Shown here: positions 24,801-37,600 of the stretch, piece after piece
How the letters are laid out: every line of letters starts with the position of its first letter
How positions within the stretch are numbered: position 1 is the stretch's first letter
From: Rallus limicola
Lineage: Eukaryota > Chordata > Aves > Gruiformes > Rallidae
DNA length: 64,000 bases
Reading direction: 5' to 3'
Assembly (NCBI GenBank): GCA_022605955.1
Contig: JAKCOZ010000002.1
Coordinates: 72,272,783-72,336,782, forward strand
Notes under the pieces: generated by a model
Seen by the model: the letters and a program-made list of their open reading frames with translations, nothing else
Databases searched by the model: none
What the model was told of the DNA's origin: nothing
Program-made: the position numbers and the translations under genes

Positions 24801-27800
24801 GACCACATGCTGGTGCTGTCTGGATGCAATTTTTTTACCCCCCCAAAAGTGTTTCAGAATGAAAGCTTTGGTAATCTGTATGCATTTACAGAAATTAATC
24901 TGCCAGGTTTGACTGGACTCTGATAGTGTCATGTTGTTTCACCAGTTATTCTTTCTGTTGTTCCACTAGTATCATATGCAGAAGTGTTTCATTTCAAACA
25001 CAGTAGGTTATTTCATGGAATTTGGGAGTTTTTGAAGACTTTTATCAGGTTTACTTAAGGAATTGGTAAAAAAAAAAAAAAAGATTTTGCTACATACCTC
25101 ATTATATCCAGACATTAGTGAAGTTACATTTGACATATAAAACAGGTCATTTTATTGTGATCGAGGTTTTACATTATTCAGTTTGGTTTATTTTCAGTTA
25201 AAATCTCAAATCTCTTCTGATGATGAGGATTCCTGGGCTCTGTGTGCTGTGGAGTCCCCATATGCTCTTCAGTGATACTCTTCTGCTTCCCTCTCCCAGA
25301 ACTTGCAGTAACTAGTCCCTGCAAAGAAAACAAGTAGTGTTGGACTTTTGACATGTTTGAAGGTCTCGCAGCTGTACAGTGAAATGTCATTTACCAGTTA
25401 AAGAACATGTGAAAATTCACTATGGTTCCATTAGCTTGCTGATACTGATGTTAGTCAAAACTTTCTAAGCCTTGATTAGTTAGAAAATAAACAATTTGTC
25501 CTTGAACCAGCAACAAGACTTGCATTCCTAAATATGTGACAAGCTGTAAGCATTAGGAGAGATGTTTGCATTGATAACAGATGTTAGACAATATTATCAA
25601 AGGGCTTTTGGGGTGCATATGAAAATCTTGATTTTAGCTTAATAGCCTGCAAACATAAGTTGCATAATTTTTCAAGGGTGGTTGTGCTTTTGTTGTGTGG
25701 GTTTGGTTTTGATTTTTAAATTAAAGTACAGTTAATCAGGATGCTTATAAATGCTAAAGCCACCAATAGTTCAAGAAATAAATCAGAATGTCTTAATTTA
25801 GGATTCATCTCTACTCAGATAAAATAGAAGAGTCATTGATAAAGGCAATGAAACTATTTCAGACTCGACTGTATTATTAGTTATGCACATTCATATTCCT
25901 CAGGCATGTTTGCAAACAAGTAATCTGAATTCTTCATGAGTTATGCAAAACACAATATCGATGGTTTGTTGCTAGGTTACAGTCTTTCTAGCTGTGCCTA
26001 ATTAATGCTCCTGGAGGAGACAGAAGAGCAGCGAATACCTCTTGCTCATGTGTGATTCAAAGGCAAACAGTAGCTGCTAAAACTTTCTGCTCTCCTTCAG
26101 GGCTGCAGCCAAGGATTATTTATATTCTGAAACAGTACAGTTTAGTCTGTGTGAGTCTTCAGATGCAAGAATTCTGATATTTGAATAGCTTGTGCTGTCA
26201 GCGATAAGCTTTGAATTGCTGTGGAGTTGAAGAGCAAATCATGCTTCTCTGGGTGGCTACTGCACTTGGTTCCACAGAGGCGTAAGCATGTATTGGTCCC
26301 TCTTAAAAGTGCATATGTGATACAAGTAAGGAAGGCTGGAACTTTTCCAGATCAGTTTATTTATCAGAAATATTGCTTCTCTTAAAAAAGGAGATTGTAT
26401 ATACTTTTTAAAAGTTCACATAGCCTGCCACAGGTCTTTAGTATTTCAAACCTTGGAGTGCTGTGCCTCTCTTGGCATTCTGCCCTGTTTATAGAGTGGA
26501 CGAGCTGACATTTCACTTCTGCAAAAGGAATCTCATTCCATTCCTTCTTTAGAAGGAGGCTGTTTCAAGGAGTTCACAGGATGGAGATTTTGGTCTTTTC
26601 AACTGACATTTTAAGTACTGAATGGTTCCTGGTCTCTATGGCAGGACATGCTTGAAATCTTCTCAGTGCCTAAGATGGTTGCTGTAGAATAAAGATCAGT
26701 GTAATATTGTGCTGTATGTTTGTTTTGGTTTTACCAAGTGGCTATTACTTGACTGATCAAATAATACTAAATTTTGTTGATACTAGCATTGGATGCTGTT
26801 TCAGAACTGCAGGCTTAAGGCTCAGCTGCCCTGCTGGTGGTGGGTAGAGGCCTCTGGGTTACAGTAGCATGGCAGCTGCAGGGAATGAAAGATTATTTAT
26901 TTATTTATTTTCCCTAGGGAGTTCATTCAATAGGTTACACTTCTCAAAACCTTCACTTTATAAAACTCTTGTGGCATGTAGGGTTGTGGCTGTAAGTTGG
27001 CAGCTGCTGCTTCAAGGCGTTTCCCAAAGTCAGACTACAGTGCTGGCCAGGAGTGACCAGTGGTGAGTTAAGATGTAGTTAACAGCAATACAGATAATTT
27101 GGATAGGGGAATTATTTTTTTTTAAGTGCTCTAAATGTGGAAATGATCTGAGCTATGACATTGGTTGCAATTAGCAATAGAACCACAATTTGTACTGGGT
27201 ACTACAGGTGGGTATAGTACATGCCAGTAGTGTACACCGGGCTGCTGTAGCCTCCCTTACTTTATGTGAGCAGGTGACATAACTATTGACAAGTTTGCTC
27301 TTTTTTTTCTTTTTTTTTTACCCAAGTCACCTTGCTTTCTCTTACTATGTCTGACAAGGAACATAAAGTGGGCAACCCAACCCCTCTCCCAAAAAACACA
27401 TGTATAACACACAGGATTGCATTTGCCAACTCTCCTGATTTGTCTGTGCCTCTAGAAGTTACTCAAGGGGAAAAGCAGGATGGAAGAGTATGGATGTATG
27501 TGTTCCTTTTTGAGACCTCTGGGGACTGCTGGGAAGCAGGCAAACACTACATCATCATCTAAGCCAGATGCTCTTTCCTGGGGTTTTGGAGGGTGTTTTG
27601 GGGGGGAGTTGGTTTTTTGGTTTGTGTGGGTTTGGTTTGGATTGTAGGTTTGGGGCTTTTTTAATCCTGTCAGCTCTGCTATAGCCTCTGTATTTATACA
27701 GTCAGAAAAATGCTCATCATGTCATGGCAGGTAATAGTTGAAGAAGGAAGGATGTCTTGCAGGAGAGGTAAAAATAGAATATATAAGAAGAGACGAGTAG

Positions 27801-30800
27801 GAACAAGAAGTCTGCCAAGGAAGTCATCCACGTTCATCTGTGTTCGATCTGGATAGTGTTGAAAACCTGGTGTTGCTAACTTGCAAAAAAAAGCAAAGTA
27901 TGGATTAGAACGGATGTGGTTTTAAATAAGATGACCTGGGCAGAAATCAAAAGTTAATTTAAGTGGAAAATACTAGCTTTGTAACATGCTTTTTGTTTTC
28001 TGGCCCATTCTGGTTATGCAAGTCTGGAGATTTTAGTAAGAATCTGAAGACCGTCTGTTCTGAATTGCTTAACATTAGAAGCTAAAATTTGATAGCATTG
28101 TATTTACTAAGATTTATTTTAAAAGCCCCAGAACAACCAAACTGCTAATCAAGAACCTTGCTTTGTTTTAACAAAACCTAGGCAAAGTTCCACAGAATGT
28201 AAAATAGAAATCTGGCCAGAAAAACAGGCAAGTTTAGGGAGTGGGGATTCTTTGGACCCTCGTCCACTTAAAAAGCTAACTTCATAATTATACTAAGTTT
28301 CTGGAAAATACACACAATTTATGTAGATGTAGCAGAGATTCAAGTAGTAAACTGCAGTGTGTGCTGAGCATTTACCCCAATTTCATTTTTAATTCAAGGA
28401 CTGTACAGACCTTAATGATAGTTTACACTGCAGAGACGTTTGTTTAGAATTCAAGACAAAGTTGCAGTCTGTGTTGGCAGACTGGTGCCATTGAGGGACA
28501 GCATGCCTCTGTGTTTTGAACAGGCTTAATCCACTCACTTTTAAAAGTTTGATGTAGATTGGTTGTTCGCTGAAGGTCATATTTGATCAAAACCTTTGTT
28601 CATGCAGTTCTTAAGACGTTGCCCCTCTCCCCACCCCCCAGATGGCTTTTAAAGCAGTGGAAGAAGCTTTTTTCATTTGCCCAGCTTATTAGAATTTAGA
28701 TTAATTAAGTTTGTAATCAGATTTCAAGCATCATGTTCCAGGCCAGGGATTTCTCTTAGTTTGTTTCAAACGTCACTCCCAGGGCAAATTCTGCTAAACT
28801 GCATTTTCATGCTTTGCTGAGAAATGATTGCAGGTTTTGATTTCCATTACAGAGTCATTAATATTGTTAATGAGAGTTCTCATGGATAAGCACACTTAAG
28901 GAGGATCATCCCTGGGAATTTGGGGTATTATAGTTTGAGCATTTGTTAATTAGATAGAATTGGTGTTTGTAAGACTGTCAGATTTGAGGTGGATTTATAT
29001 GTTTATTTTTGTTTTAAGAGTGACTTTGGTTGTAGTGACGAGAGTGCAGTTAATGTTCTGAGTTTTCCTCAGTTGCTCTATTCATAAACCAGCCTCTTCT
29101 CCCATATTGAATTCTGTCCAAATTCTGTTCTACTGCATTCACTTAGGACCTTTGTCTTCTTCTAATGAAATTGATTGAAAAATCCTACTGCTTCAAGTGG
29201 TAACAATATCTGCTCTAACATTTCAGACACATGAATATTGTAAAATCAGCTCTGATGTCCTCTCACAGATGACTGAGAAACATTTCATCAGAGCTCTTTT
29301 GTACCTCCCTCTGGTGGTTAGTGACTGAATATGAATTTCTTTTTATCCTGACCACCTGTGAAAGGCTTGAAGATTGCATATCCAGCCAAGTGAAAAATGT
29401 ATTTTGGAATCTTCACTTAACCATGTTTTTCGAACAATAATATTTACAAGTCCTTAGGATTACTATACATGCTAAAGATTAGTGGTGTGCTGCAGAAGGT
29501 TACTTGTCTTGCTACATAAAAAGCAAATGGTTTGTAAAAGTTAAAATTACCAAATTGTGTAGAGAATGGATGGGAAATCTGCTGATTAAAGACTCTTTTT
29601 TTTCTTCCTGTGAATGGGAGAAGAGTTAGAGCAGAGATGGAGCTTTTGCAGCACTGAAGATGTAATAGAAGTACTTAAGCTGTACTCCTAAATGTGCTTT
29701 TCACCACTTGAAGAAAAAAGTGAAAGCACTTTCTAGAAGCCAAAATACGCTGTTGAAACTGATGATACCGATCAACATCTTACTGATGCTTAATGGATCT
29801 AGCTGATCATGAGATTAAAACAAATTAACTCTTACTTAGATTGTTTTAGTACTTCTCTTTGATGTTTGAGTTTCCATCATTTTTCTCTCTGCTGTCTTGA
29901 GAACCACTAGAACTAGAGCCAGTGCTGGCTTTCAAACAACACATGGTGTTATCCTGCCCTAATATGTTAAATAGGCCACTGTAGTTATGGTTTGCAAAAG
30001 CAGAAAGTTGGCACACTAACCAAGGATACTTTAAGGACAGGTTTGTCATTTGGTAGAACTACTTTTATCTTTTTCAAAATAACAATAATTGAAAAAAAAA
30101 AAAAGGACTTGGTGTCTTAGTGAAATTCTTCTTTAGGCTTTTTTTTTTTTTTAAACCCTGAAGTTTACCTGCATTTGTATCATTTGTTTTCATTATTGCT
30201 GTAGAGAATTTAAAGGTGAAGCTGTTGGTGTTCTCACAGGCAAACTCAGGAAAGATTTACTGCTACACTTGCAGGAGCAGGAGCAGTTTCGACTAGAGTA
30301 ATGAGGAAAGCATGGTGGTTTGTAATTACTGATGTAAGGTCAGATTGTACAGTAATGTTAAAAGGGGATAAAACTCAAGTATTCTGTGAAGTTGTATGGG
30401 TTTTGTGTTGATTGTGTTTTGTGATGCAAGTGCTAAAGTAGGTCCTGAAGAAACCTGTTCAGGTTTTGGTACTTGTAGCACCCCCACCTCCTGGCATGTG
30501 TACTGGATCTGTATCTGCTCTGTTTATTGCTGGGTGGAAAGGGCAGGAAGAAAGCTGAGTCATATTGATAGGCCAGTCATCTCTTCCCTCACCGTGTCTG
30601 GTGCCTGCAGCTTTGATTGATGAAGAACTAGGTGTGGTGGCCTCTACTCCACCCTTCTCAGTGTACAAGGAGCAAAGGGAAACTTCTGCTCCCCATCTTC
30701 CTGTCCTGTTTTGCATGGCTCTGTATTGGAAGAATGTTGTTTTGAGTCTTGTCAAAGTAATCCACTTGTGTGCAATGCCCATCCCTTAAGCTTTCCATAT

Positions 30801-31476
30801 TGACTACATACCTATCCCATCCGTTTTAAGCTATACATGGGGTACATGGAGGTTTTTTCATGTACTCTTTATGCCTCTAGGAAATGTTCATTCAGGAATT
30901 AATCTGTCGATTAGTGGTGAACAGCTATGTAGATGTTTTTGCATATTTGATCATAAAATTGTTTTCCTAGATGCTTATAATTCCAAACAGAAATGGAAAG
31001 TAGGACATACAGAAAAATGTTCACCCAACAATTTAGGATCTATTGGTTAAGAGACATGAGGAAAATGGAAAAATACTTTAAGAGAATGAGACTTGTTGTT
31101 ACTTTGACTAATGCATGCTTAGAGCATGGGTCACCCATAGGAGACATAATGAAACCCAGAAATACCCTGTTGGGTAAACATCTGTGTTGTGTGACAGATG
31201 ATCAGACAGATTGCAAGCCTTTCATCGAGCATCTGCAAAAGTTGGAGTAAAATACACAGAAATAATGTCTCTCATGCAGATCTAATTTGAAATTAAAAAT
31301 TATATAAAAAAATAGCTGCCCATGTGTGCTGTGTTGTACTGTTAGTCACAATCCCTATCATATATTACATATTTCTTTTTTGAGATGCTGCTGTTAGTGT
31401 GGGTTTTTTGGTGTGGTGATTTTTCCTCATTTGTCCTTTGTGAAGTAGGTGACTTAAGAGAACAAATATAGTCCTC

Positions 31477-31508
31477 TTTTTTTTTTTTTTTTTTTCTTTT
31501 TTTTCTTT
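31477..31508. repeat. Poly-T tract
   Basis: Nineteen T residues (31477-31495) followed by further T runs broken by single C residues. On the minus strand it reads as a poly-A-like stretch, but no recognisable retrotransposon body or gene copy is attached on either side. Confidence 0.8.
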
Positions 31509-32642
31509 GAGGTGGGCTTTGATAACCAAGGTAGTTGAATTCTTAAATGCCAAGTGAGCAGCTTACAGGAGGAGAGCTCTATTACCACAGTCTCTCTCTA
31601 TGTGTCTTTAAAATCAAGCAAAGCTATCTTAAAATTAATCTGCCACTTCTGATGTAGCTACTATTGAGAAAGCAGGACAGGTATAAAATTATAACAGTCA
31701 TTCAGTTCAGCGTGTAAGCTGTGTTCTGCATGGATCACAAGCAACAGAGCAGCATTGCTGGAAGCCTCCCTAAAAGGGAGTGAATGCAGTCTAGTCTTAC
31801 ATGTGGTAGGACGTGAGTGTTTCACAAAATTGTTCAAGGCACACGTGGAGTGACCCAGACTGAAAATGCAGTGTGCCACATCCAACGTTTAGGTTTAAAA
31901 ATGAGGCCACAGCAGTTAACGGATTTGTGTACTCCCAAGCAAGATTCCTGGCTGAAGTAGAGAGGTGCAAAATGTGTAACGTTAACGGTACAATAGAATC
32001 CGGGTGTAACTGAGCATTAGAGGCTGCATGACCCATTTTAAACTGCAAATTTATGTATGTTAACAATCACAAACACTGTGCAGGTAACCACAGTACAAAT
32101 CCAGGGAGTGCATAGGATTGTTATTTTTTAAAAATTTATAAACCTGCCATCAAACAGTATCAGGAGTTGAAGAGACTGAAAATGTAAAATGCTAATATCC
32201 TTAATGTTAACACCTTGGCTTAGTTTTTGATGATGTTCCTCTGGGAGAGGGGGAAAGGAAATTACGAATCCACCAGTTTGTTTTCTTGAAAACTTTTACA
32301 GACTGTATGGAATGTCTGTATATTTTCAAATTGCGGTGCTCCTCCTCCTTACACCAGCATTTTGGCCTCTGACTCTCTAAGACCAGTTTCCACACTGACA
32401 TCTGGTGGTAGTTCCCAAATGCTGATGCTTGAAATGTGGGTCTTACTCAGGTCTAAGCTTTAGATGCTGTCCCCTCCAGCCCTTCTGATGTGATCTTACT
32501 GACATCTTAAATGATTGTAATCCAATCTTTATGCAAGTTCCCACAAGGCAAAAAAAGTAATGAATAAATAAGCAATTCTTCAATATTTATCTCTTTTAGC
32601 TCAACCAGTATAATGCATTAAAAAACCCAAATGTCTGTGTGA

Positions 32643-32995
32643 AGGAAATCATAAATCATTAAAGTTGGAAAAGACCTCCAGGATCATCTAGTCCAACCAT
32701 TGGCCTACCACCTATATTACTTACTAAACCATATCCAACCTTTTCTTAAACACCCCGAGGGACGGTGACTCCACCACCTCCCTGGGCAACCCATTGCAAT
32801 GCCCAATTACTCTTTCTGAGAAGAAATTTCTCCTAATTTCTAACCTGAACCTCCCCTGCTGCAACTTGCAGCCATTCTCTCTTGTCCTAATGCTAGTTAT
32901 CTGCAAGAAGAGGCTGAACCCCAGCTCCCCACCACCTCCCTTCAGGTAGCTGTAGAGAGTGATAAGGTCTCCCCTGAGCCCTCTCAGTTCCTTTC
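32643..32995 (-). mobile_element. CR1 LINE fragment, about 350 bp
   Basis: This is the best preserved CR1 in the window. Read on the + strand it begins AATCATTAAAGTTGGAAAAG, continues through GATCATCTAGTCCAACC, and proceeds through CR1 words for the stretch that precedes the 3' end, including GGTGACTCCACCACCTCCCT and AGGTCTCCCCTGAGCC. The order shows minus-strand insertion. The minus-strand frame at 32724-33083 includes the familiar CR1 C-terminal-like string VFKKRLDMV. It is a remnant of the end of ORF2 and the 3' region, not an intact enzyme. Confidence 0.93.
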
Positions 32996-34329
32996 TTGAA
33001 GAACTCCTGTGAAAGTCTATTTTACTGATGGTGCGTATGCAGTATGCAAAGTAAATGAACTCAGGAGAAGGGCCATGACACACATAGTCCCATTACATGG
33101 CTGTACCCGGAGTCCAAAACCAGCTGTCATGGTGATAGTTTGACTGATTTCCAGTCCCAGTGAGGCCTGGTCTCTGTCACTCTACCAAACAATAAGAGCC
33201 ATGACGAAGCCCTTCAAGATTTCCACGGAAGGTGGTCACAAGGACTTGTATCTCTCTTTACCCTGACATGTAGCAGATTCATTTTAATTTGTGTAGGAAG
33301 AATACCTCAAATAGGACAACCTGTGAAAGCAACTGAACCAGGAGTGCAAAGTTTTGTTGTACCGTGGCTGTGTGAATCCATATAGCATTCATCCCCATCA
33401 AGTAGGTTACACCATGTCACATACCCTTTTGACACGTGTATAATATGTCTGTACATGTAGAGTAAGCTCCTTACAAAAAAGAAAACCTGTGTTTTCTTCG
33501 CAGTGTTATCTTCAAGCAGATAAAAGCTTGAGTCCCTCATTCTTTATTTAGTTCTGGCTCAGACAAGCTCCTGTAGACTCAGCAGACAGATTTTTATTAA
33601 GTTTGTGAATTGTGTAGCTGCTCCTTAAATAGTAATTCATTTTATGTGTGAAAAAAAAATATAAATTGGAGTTAAACACTGGTTTCCCTTGCCAGATGAA
33701 AGGCAGCCACTGGTTTGTCCTATTGCTGCAAAGGTTAGGTTCAGGTAAAACTTTTGGGGTATTTTTGCTATGAAATTCCTCTGTGAACCTATGTAAGCAC
33801 ATTAATAAGCTTCAGTTAAATATTTCATTTGGGCACTGTTTCATGTTGGAGTAGCTGCTCATTAATATGAATCATGGTAAACAGTTCAAGAATTTGCCAT
33901 CTAAATCAGGTAGATTAATATGGTGTAAATTTGCTATAATCAGTGATGAGGAAAGAGGGTCATTCAAGTCCCAAAAGGCTGTGAATTGCTCGTTATATTT
34001 AATCTTTTAGACAAAATACCTTTTATTAATAGGGCTAATTGATCTGGTAAATCTCAAAGGATGTTGGAAAAGCAATTAAGTAATATATTGTTTTAATATC
34101 TGTAATGCATAATTGCTGAAAGCTGTTTGTAGTGATTTTATTTTCTGTGGCTTCAGGTCAGCCTGGGTGTGTTTGTGTCTGGGTATCAACACAAATTGTA
34201 GAATCAATGTCAGTTATTTTGAACTCGTATTTACTTTTATTTACTCATTTAAAAGCTTGTTGCTTACTCTATTTTTATACGCTTCTTCATATTTATTGAG
34301 CATCTTCTGTTTATCTTCCTGTTAAACAG

Positions 34330-34644
34330 GTATTATTGAGACTGCAGATCGCCTGGATCGTGAGACGACCTCGCATTACTGGCTAACTGTTTACGCAACA
34401 GATCAAGGCGTTGTGCCTTTGTCCTCCTTCATTGAAATCTACATAGAAGTTGGGGATGTTAACGATAATGCTCCTCAGACCACAGAACCAGTTTATTACC
34501 CAGAGGTCATGGAAAATTCACCTAAAGATGTATCTGTTATTCAGATTGAGGCATTTGATCCAGATTCTAGCTCAAGTGAAAAATTAACCTACAAGATTAC
34601 AAGCGGAAATCCACAGGGATTCTTTTCAATAAACTCCAAAACTG
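34330..34644 (+). CDS. FAT1: FAT1 exon 3: end of cadherin repeat 9, start of repeat 10
   Basis: The exon is 315 bp, begins and ends in phase 1, and encodes about residues 1090-1194. After joining to exon 2 the reading is [18 protein letters not shown], a standard cadherin LDRE-type strand. It continues through ATDQG and the linker DVNDNAPQ, which ends repeat 9 and coordinates calcium between repeats 9 and 10. It then runs through [16 protein letters not shown] and FDPDSS and stops at SKTG within repeat 10. All of these closely follow human FAT1 as I recall it. The acceptor is GTTAAACAG and the donor GTAAGT. Being symmetric in phase and about one repeat long, it could be skipped without frameshift. 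Confidence 0.95.
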
Positions 34645-37600
34645 GTAAGTACGATAGTGTTTCGTTGTACATATAAATAAATCAACATATTTGCATAAAT
34701 TCATAAACCAGGCAAAAATCAAGATCCTTGCTTTTAAATCCTAATAGGTAACCTGGTTCTTGAGCTGTGTCAATATTAGTAAGCTATACAGATAAGTAGA
34801 AAAGGGTTTGAGAGCAAAAGCAGTTGGTTCAAAGTACTTGATACCCATCTTGTGCATGTTTTGGGAAGGTTTACTTCAGAATAGCTCCATTCTTGACTGG
34901 TCAATGCCCATTCGCTTTTGTTGTGTAATACACACTAAAAGTACATATTTTAGCAAAGTTTCATCCAAGCTGGTTTTAGCTGCCTCAGTCATCCGAGGTT
35001 CATGCATAGGTTTTGGGCTTTTTTCCCTCTTTCCAAGTAGCATTTATGTAAGCAATACAAGCTGTTTATTAACTGCAAGCTCTCTTGTCCCACAGTCAAA
35101 AGGGACTTTTTTTGTAAGCAGTTTTTGCTATTGTAAAGAATATAAATCTGGGAGATAATTTGCAGGCGTGGTTGTTATATAATGAGAAGAAAGAGTCCGA
35201 GTTCAGTGGTTGTTTGGAAAGCTTCAGAAAAAACATACCGGGGTTGTAACAGGAAAGTACAAATACAAGAAACAAGTGACCTTTTAGTAACTGTGAATAA
35301 CAAATATTGAAATGTGTTTAGGGCAGAGAGACAGGAAACAAAATAATCCATTTTAACTGAAGCTACACGGCAATTTTTAAAACAATGTAAAAGTTGCCAT
35401 CTGTTCCTTCTAAATGAATGTAGAGGAAAATAGTTCCTATACTGGATGTTTTTTCCACAGATATTTCCTGATGGTAAAGAATGGTTTGATTTTAATTAAA
35501 TAATATTTTTTTCTGTGTTGGGCACAGATTAACATTTCGTACATTGCATTTGGGTGCTATTTCTCAGTACAGATTACAGGAGATACTTCTGATTCACTCA
35601 GCCAGAAATCTCTTCTGGGAATTCAGACATTATTTTTTTTTAGACTAGAGGTGCTGTAGAGGTGGAGAGAGTGACTTCAGTCTGTAACAAACCCAGTAAA
35701 TAGAGGGGAGCAGTAAAAGCCTTGTTCATTTAGCTATTGCTCATTCATGGAGGGAATTTCAGGGCATTTAAAAGAGCAAAAATGGGGTGAAAAAAATGTT
35801 TTGAAGGCTGGGTTGACACTACAGCATTTGTTCTGTTTCATAGTTTGAGCTCAGGATATGAGACTTGCATGTTGTATCAGTTGTAATTGCTGTGTCAGCA
35901 AAGCTCTGAGAGCAAACACACAGGTATGTTATTTGGGTTATCTCTGACAATAACTTCCTTGTCAGCATGTGCTGCATCTGCTTGTGAAGACATTGCCAAG
36001 AGGGATATATGAAATAGCTGTAGCAGCAGCAGATCTTTAGTGTAGTTAAAGCCTGTATCTAAATACTACATATACACAGAAGTCTTGGCTTTAGAACAAA
36101 GGCAACCTAAGAAATAAGACAAAAATTAAACACAAAGTGTTCTAAAGTGAATGTAGGAACTGTGTCCTTGTGTGCATGCTTTGTTTGTTTGCTGTTCTCT
36201 GCTTACACGTGATGAAAAATGAAAAATTTTCTGCCTTTCTGTCTACTTCATCACCCTGTCTGTTTTTGGAAAGTACTGTTTGCCTGCTACTTTGATATTT
36301 CTTGTTGTCTCAATCAGTGGTATCGATAAAAATGAGAGAAAAATTGCCTGTCAATTGTGTAGAAAGAACCAAGTGACTGCAGTGCTCATACTGCAAGTGA
36401 ACATAAACTCTGCCTGCATGCATTTAGTCTTTACTGCATAATTGGCCAAGTACTTCTGGTTGCTCTTTCCTTATTTTTTCTGTAGCTGTGTCTTCAGGAT
36501 CTTTCCTACCCTTCCCTGCCTTCTGTGTCATTATGCACAATTGTCCAAAATTTGTTTTAAAAAAAGACACTTGCATGCCTCTTACCCAAGTTTTGAGAAG
36601 AAGAAACATCTTTATTACTGTTTAATGGATAGAAAAAATAAGGCAGCAGGAGATTGTGACTTGCCTTTGAAGTTTGTAGTTTTCCACATCAGCTGCTTAC
36701 TGCTGATCTCATTTATATTAGGAAGGGAGCTTAACAGACTAGATGGTGAAGTGATAAGGAACACTTAATAGAAAGCTAATAAAGATTTTCTGTCAAGAGA
36801 GTTTCTTACCAGCCTTTATTGTAGCATGCATACTGTAGAAGCAAGAAGTGTGGTCTGGAGTCCTCCTGAGCTCTGTTAAAGGGAACGGGGACACACACAG
36901 GACACCACAAATTGAAATAATTAATTATATTTCAGAATAACAGCATGGAGAATAAAATATTCTCTCTCCGATTTATATTCAGAAGGATTAATTTTAAAAA
37001 ATCTAGGTAAAATTGAGGGGTAGGTAAATTCATTGATTCCTATTACTGTTAAAATTTTAATGCCAAGTAGACATAATAGCCCTGCAGAGGAGAGGAAAGG
37101 AAGAGGTGGGCAGAGAAGAGACCTCTTTGGCTTGTTCCTCTTGTGTTCCCAGCGTGCACTCCAATAAATTGAACAGATATTAAATAGCTAGCTCATGTAG
37201 ATTGTCTTCCTGTTTATACAGGACACTGGCTTTCATGCGGTCTAATGGGCTACCGTGTTTTTCCTGTGCATGTTTGGTTTGAAACGGTCAGCCTGCAGTA
37301 GGCACTAACGTAGTGATCAAGATGAGTTTTGACTGAGGTTATCAGGTTTCTAACTTCCCAGGTATCTCTTCAGTCTATTAGAAATCAGATCTGTTTAACC
37401 TGAGTAGGTCTCATGTGGGGTGAAAGGGCTTTCTCTAGAATTGGGATGTTAAATGTTGAAAAATCACTTTAAAACACACGAGTTATTGTTGTGGCTATAA
37501 CACGGTGTATTTTTTTCCCTCAATTAATTAAAATAGGGCTCAGCTGAAGAGTACATGTGACTAGAATGAGTGAAATCAAATCCCCTCTTGTTTGCTTATG

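Larger units (their letters stand above)
8826..34329 (+). other. FAT1: FAT1 intron 2 (25.5 kb)
   Basis: Bounded by donor GTAAGG and an acceptor ending AAACAG, both in phase 1. It is AT-rich throughout. I recognise CR1 fragments near 12.4 and 32.8 kb, A/C-rich low-complexity tracts near 15.45 and 17.28 kb, a hairpin near 18.84 kb, a mildly CpG-enriched patch near 17.9-18.1 kb and T runs near 31.48 kb. No open frame here resembles a protein I know; those of 60-120 codons are compatible with chance or overlap repeats. Confidence 0.9.

Noticed and set aside
30459..30782. 107-codon minus-strand frame
   Set aside because: No recognisable family, no splice or conservation support, and overlapping open frames on the other strand; best explained by chance.
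32724..33083. 119-codon minus-strand frame as a gene
   Set aside because: It coincides with a CR1 remnant and encodes the residual end of the CR1 reading frame rather than a host protein.
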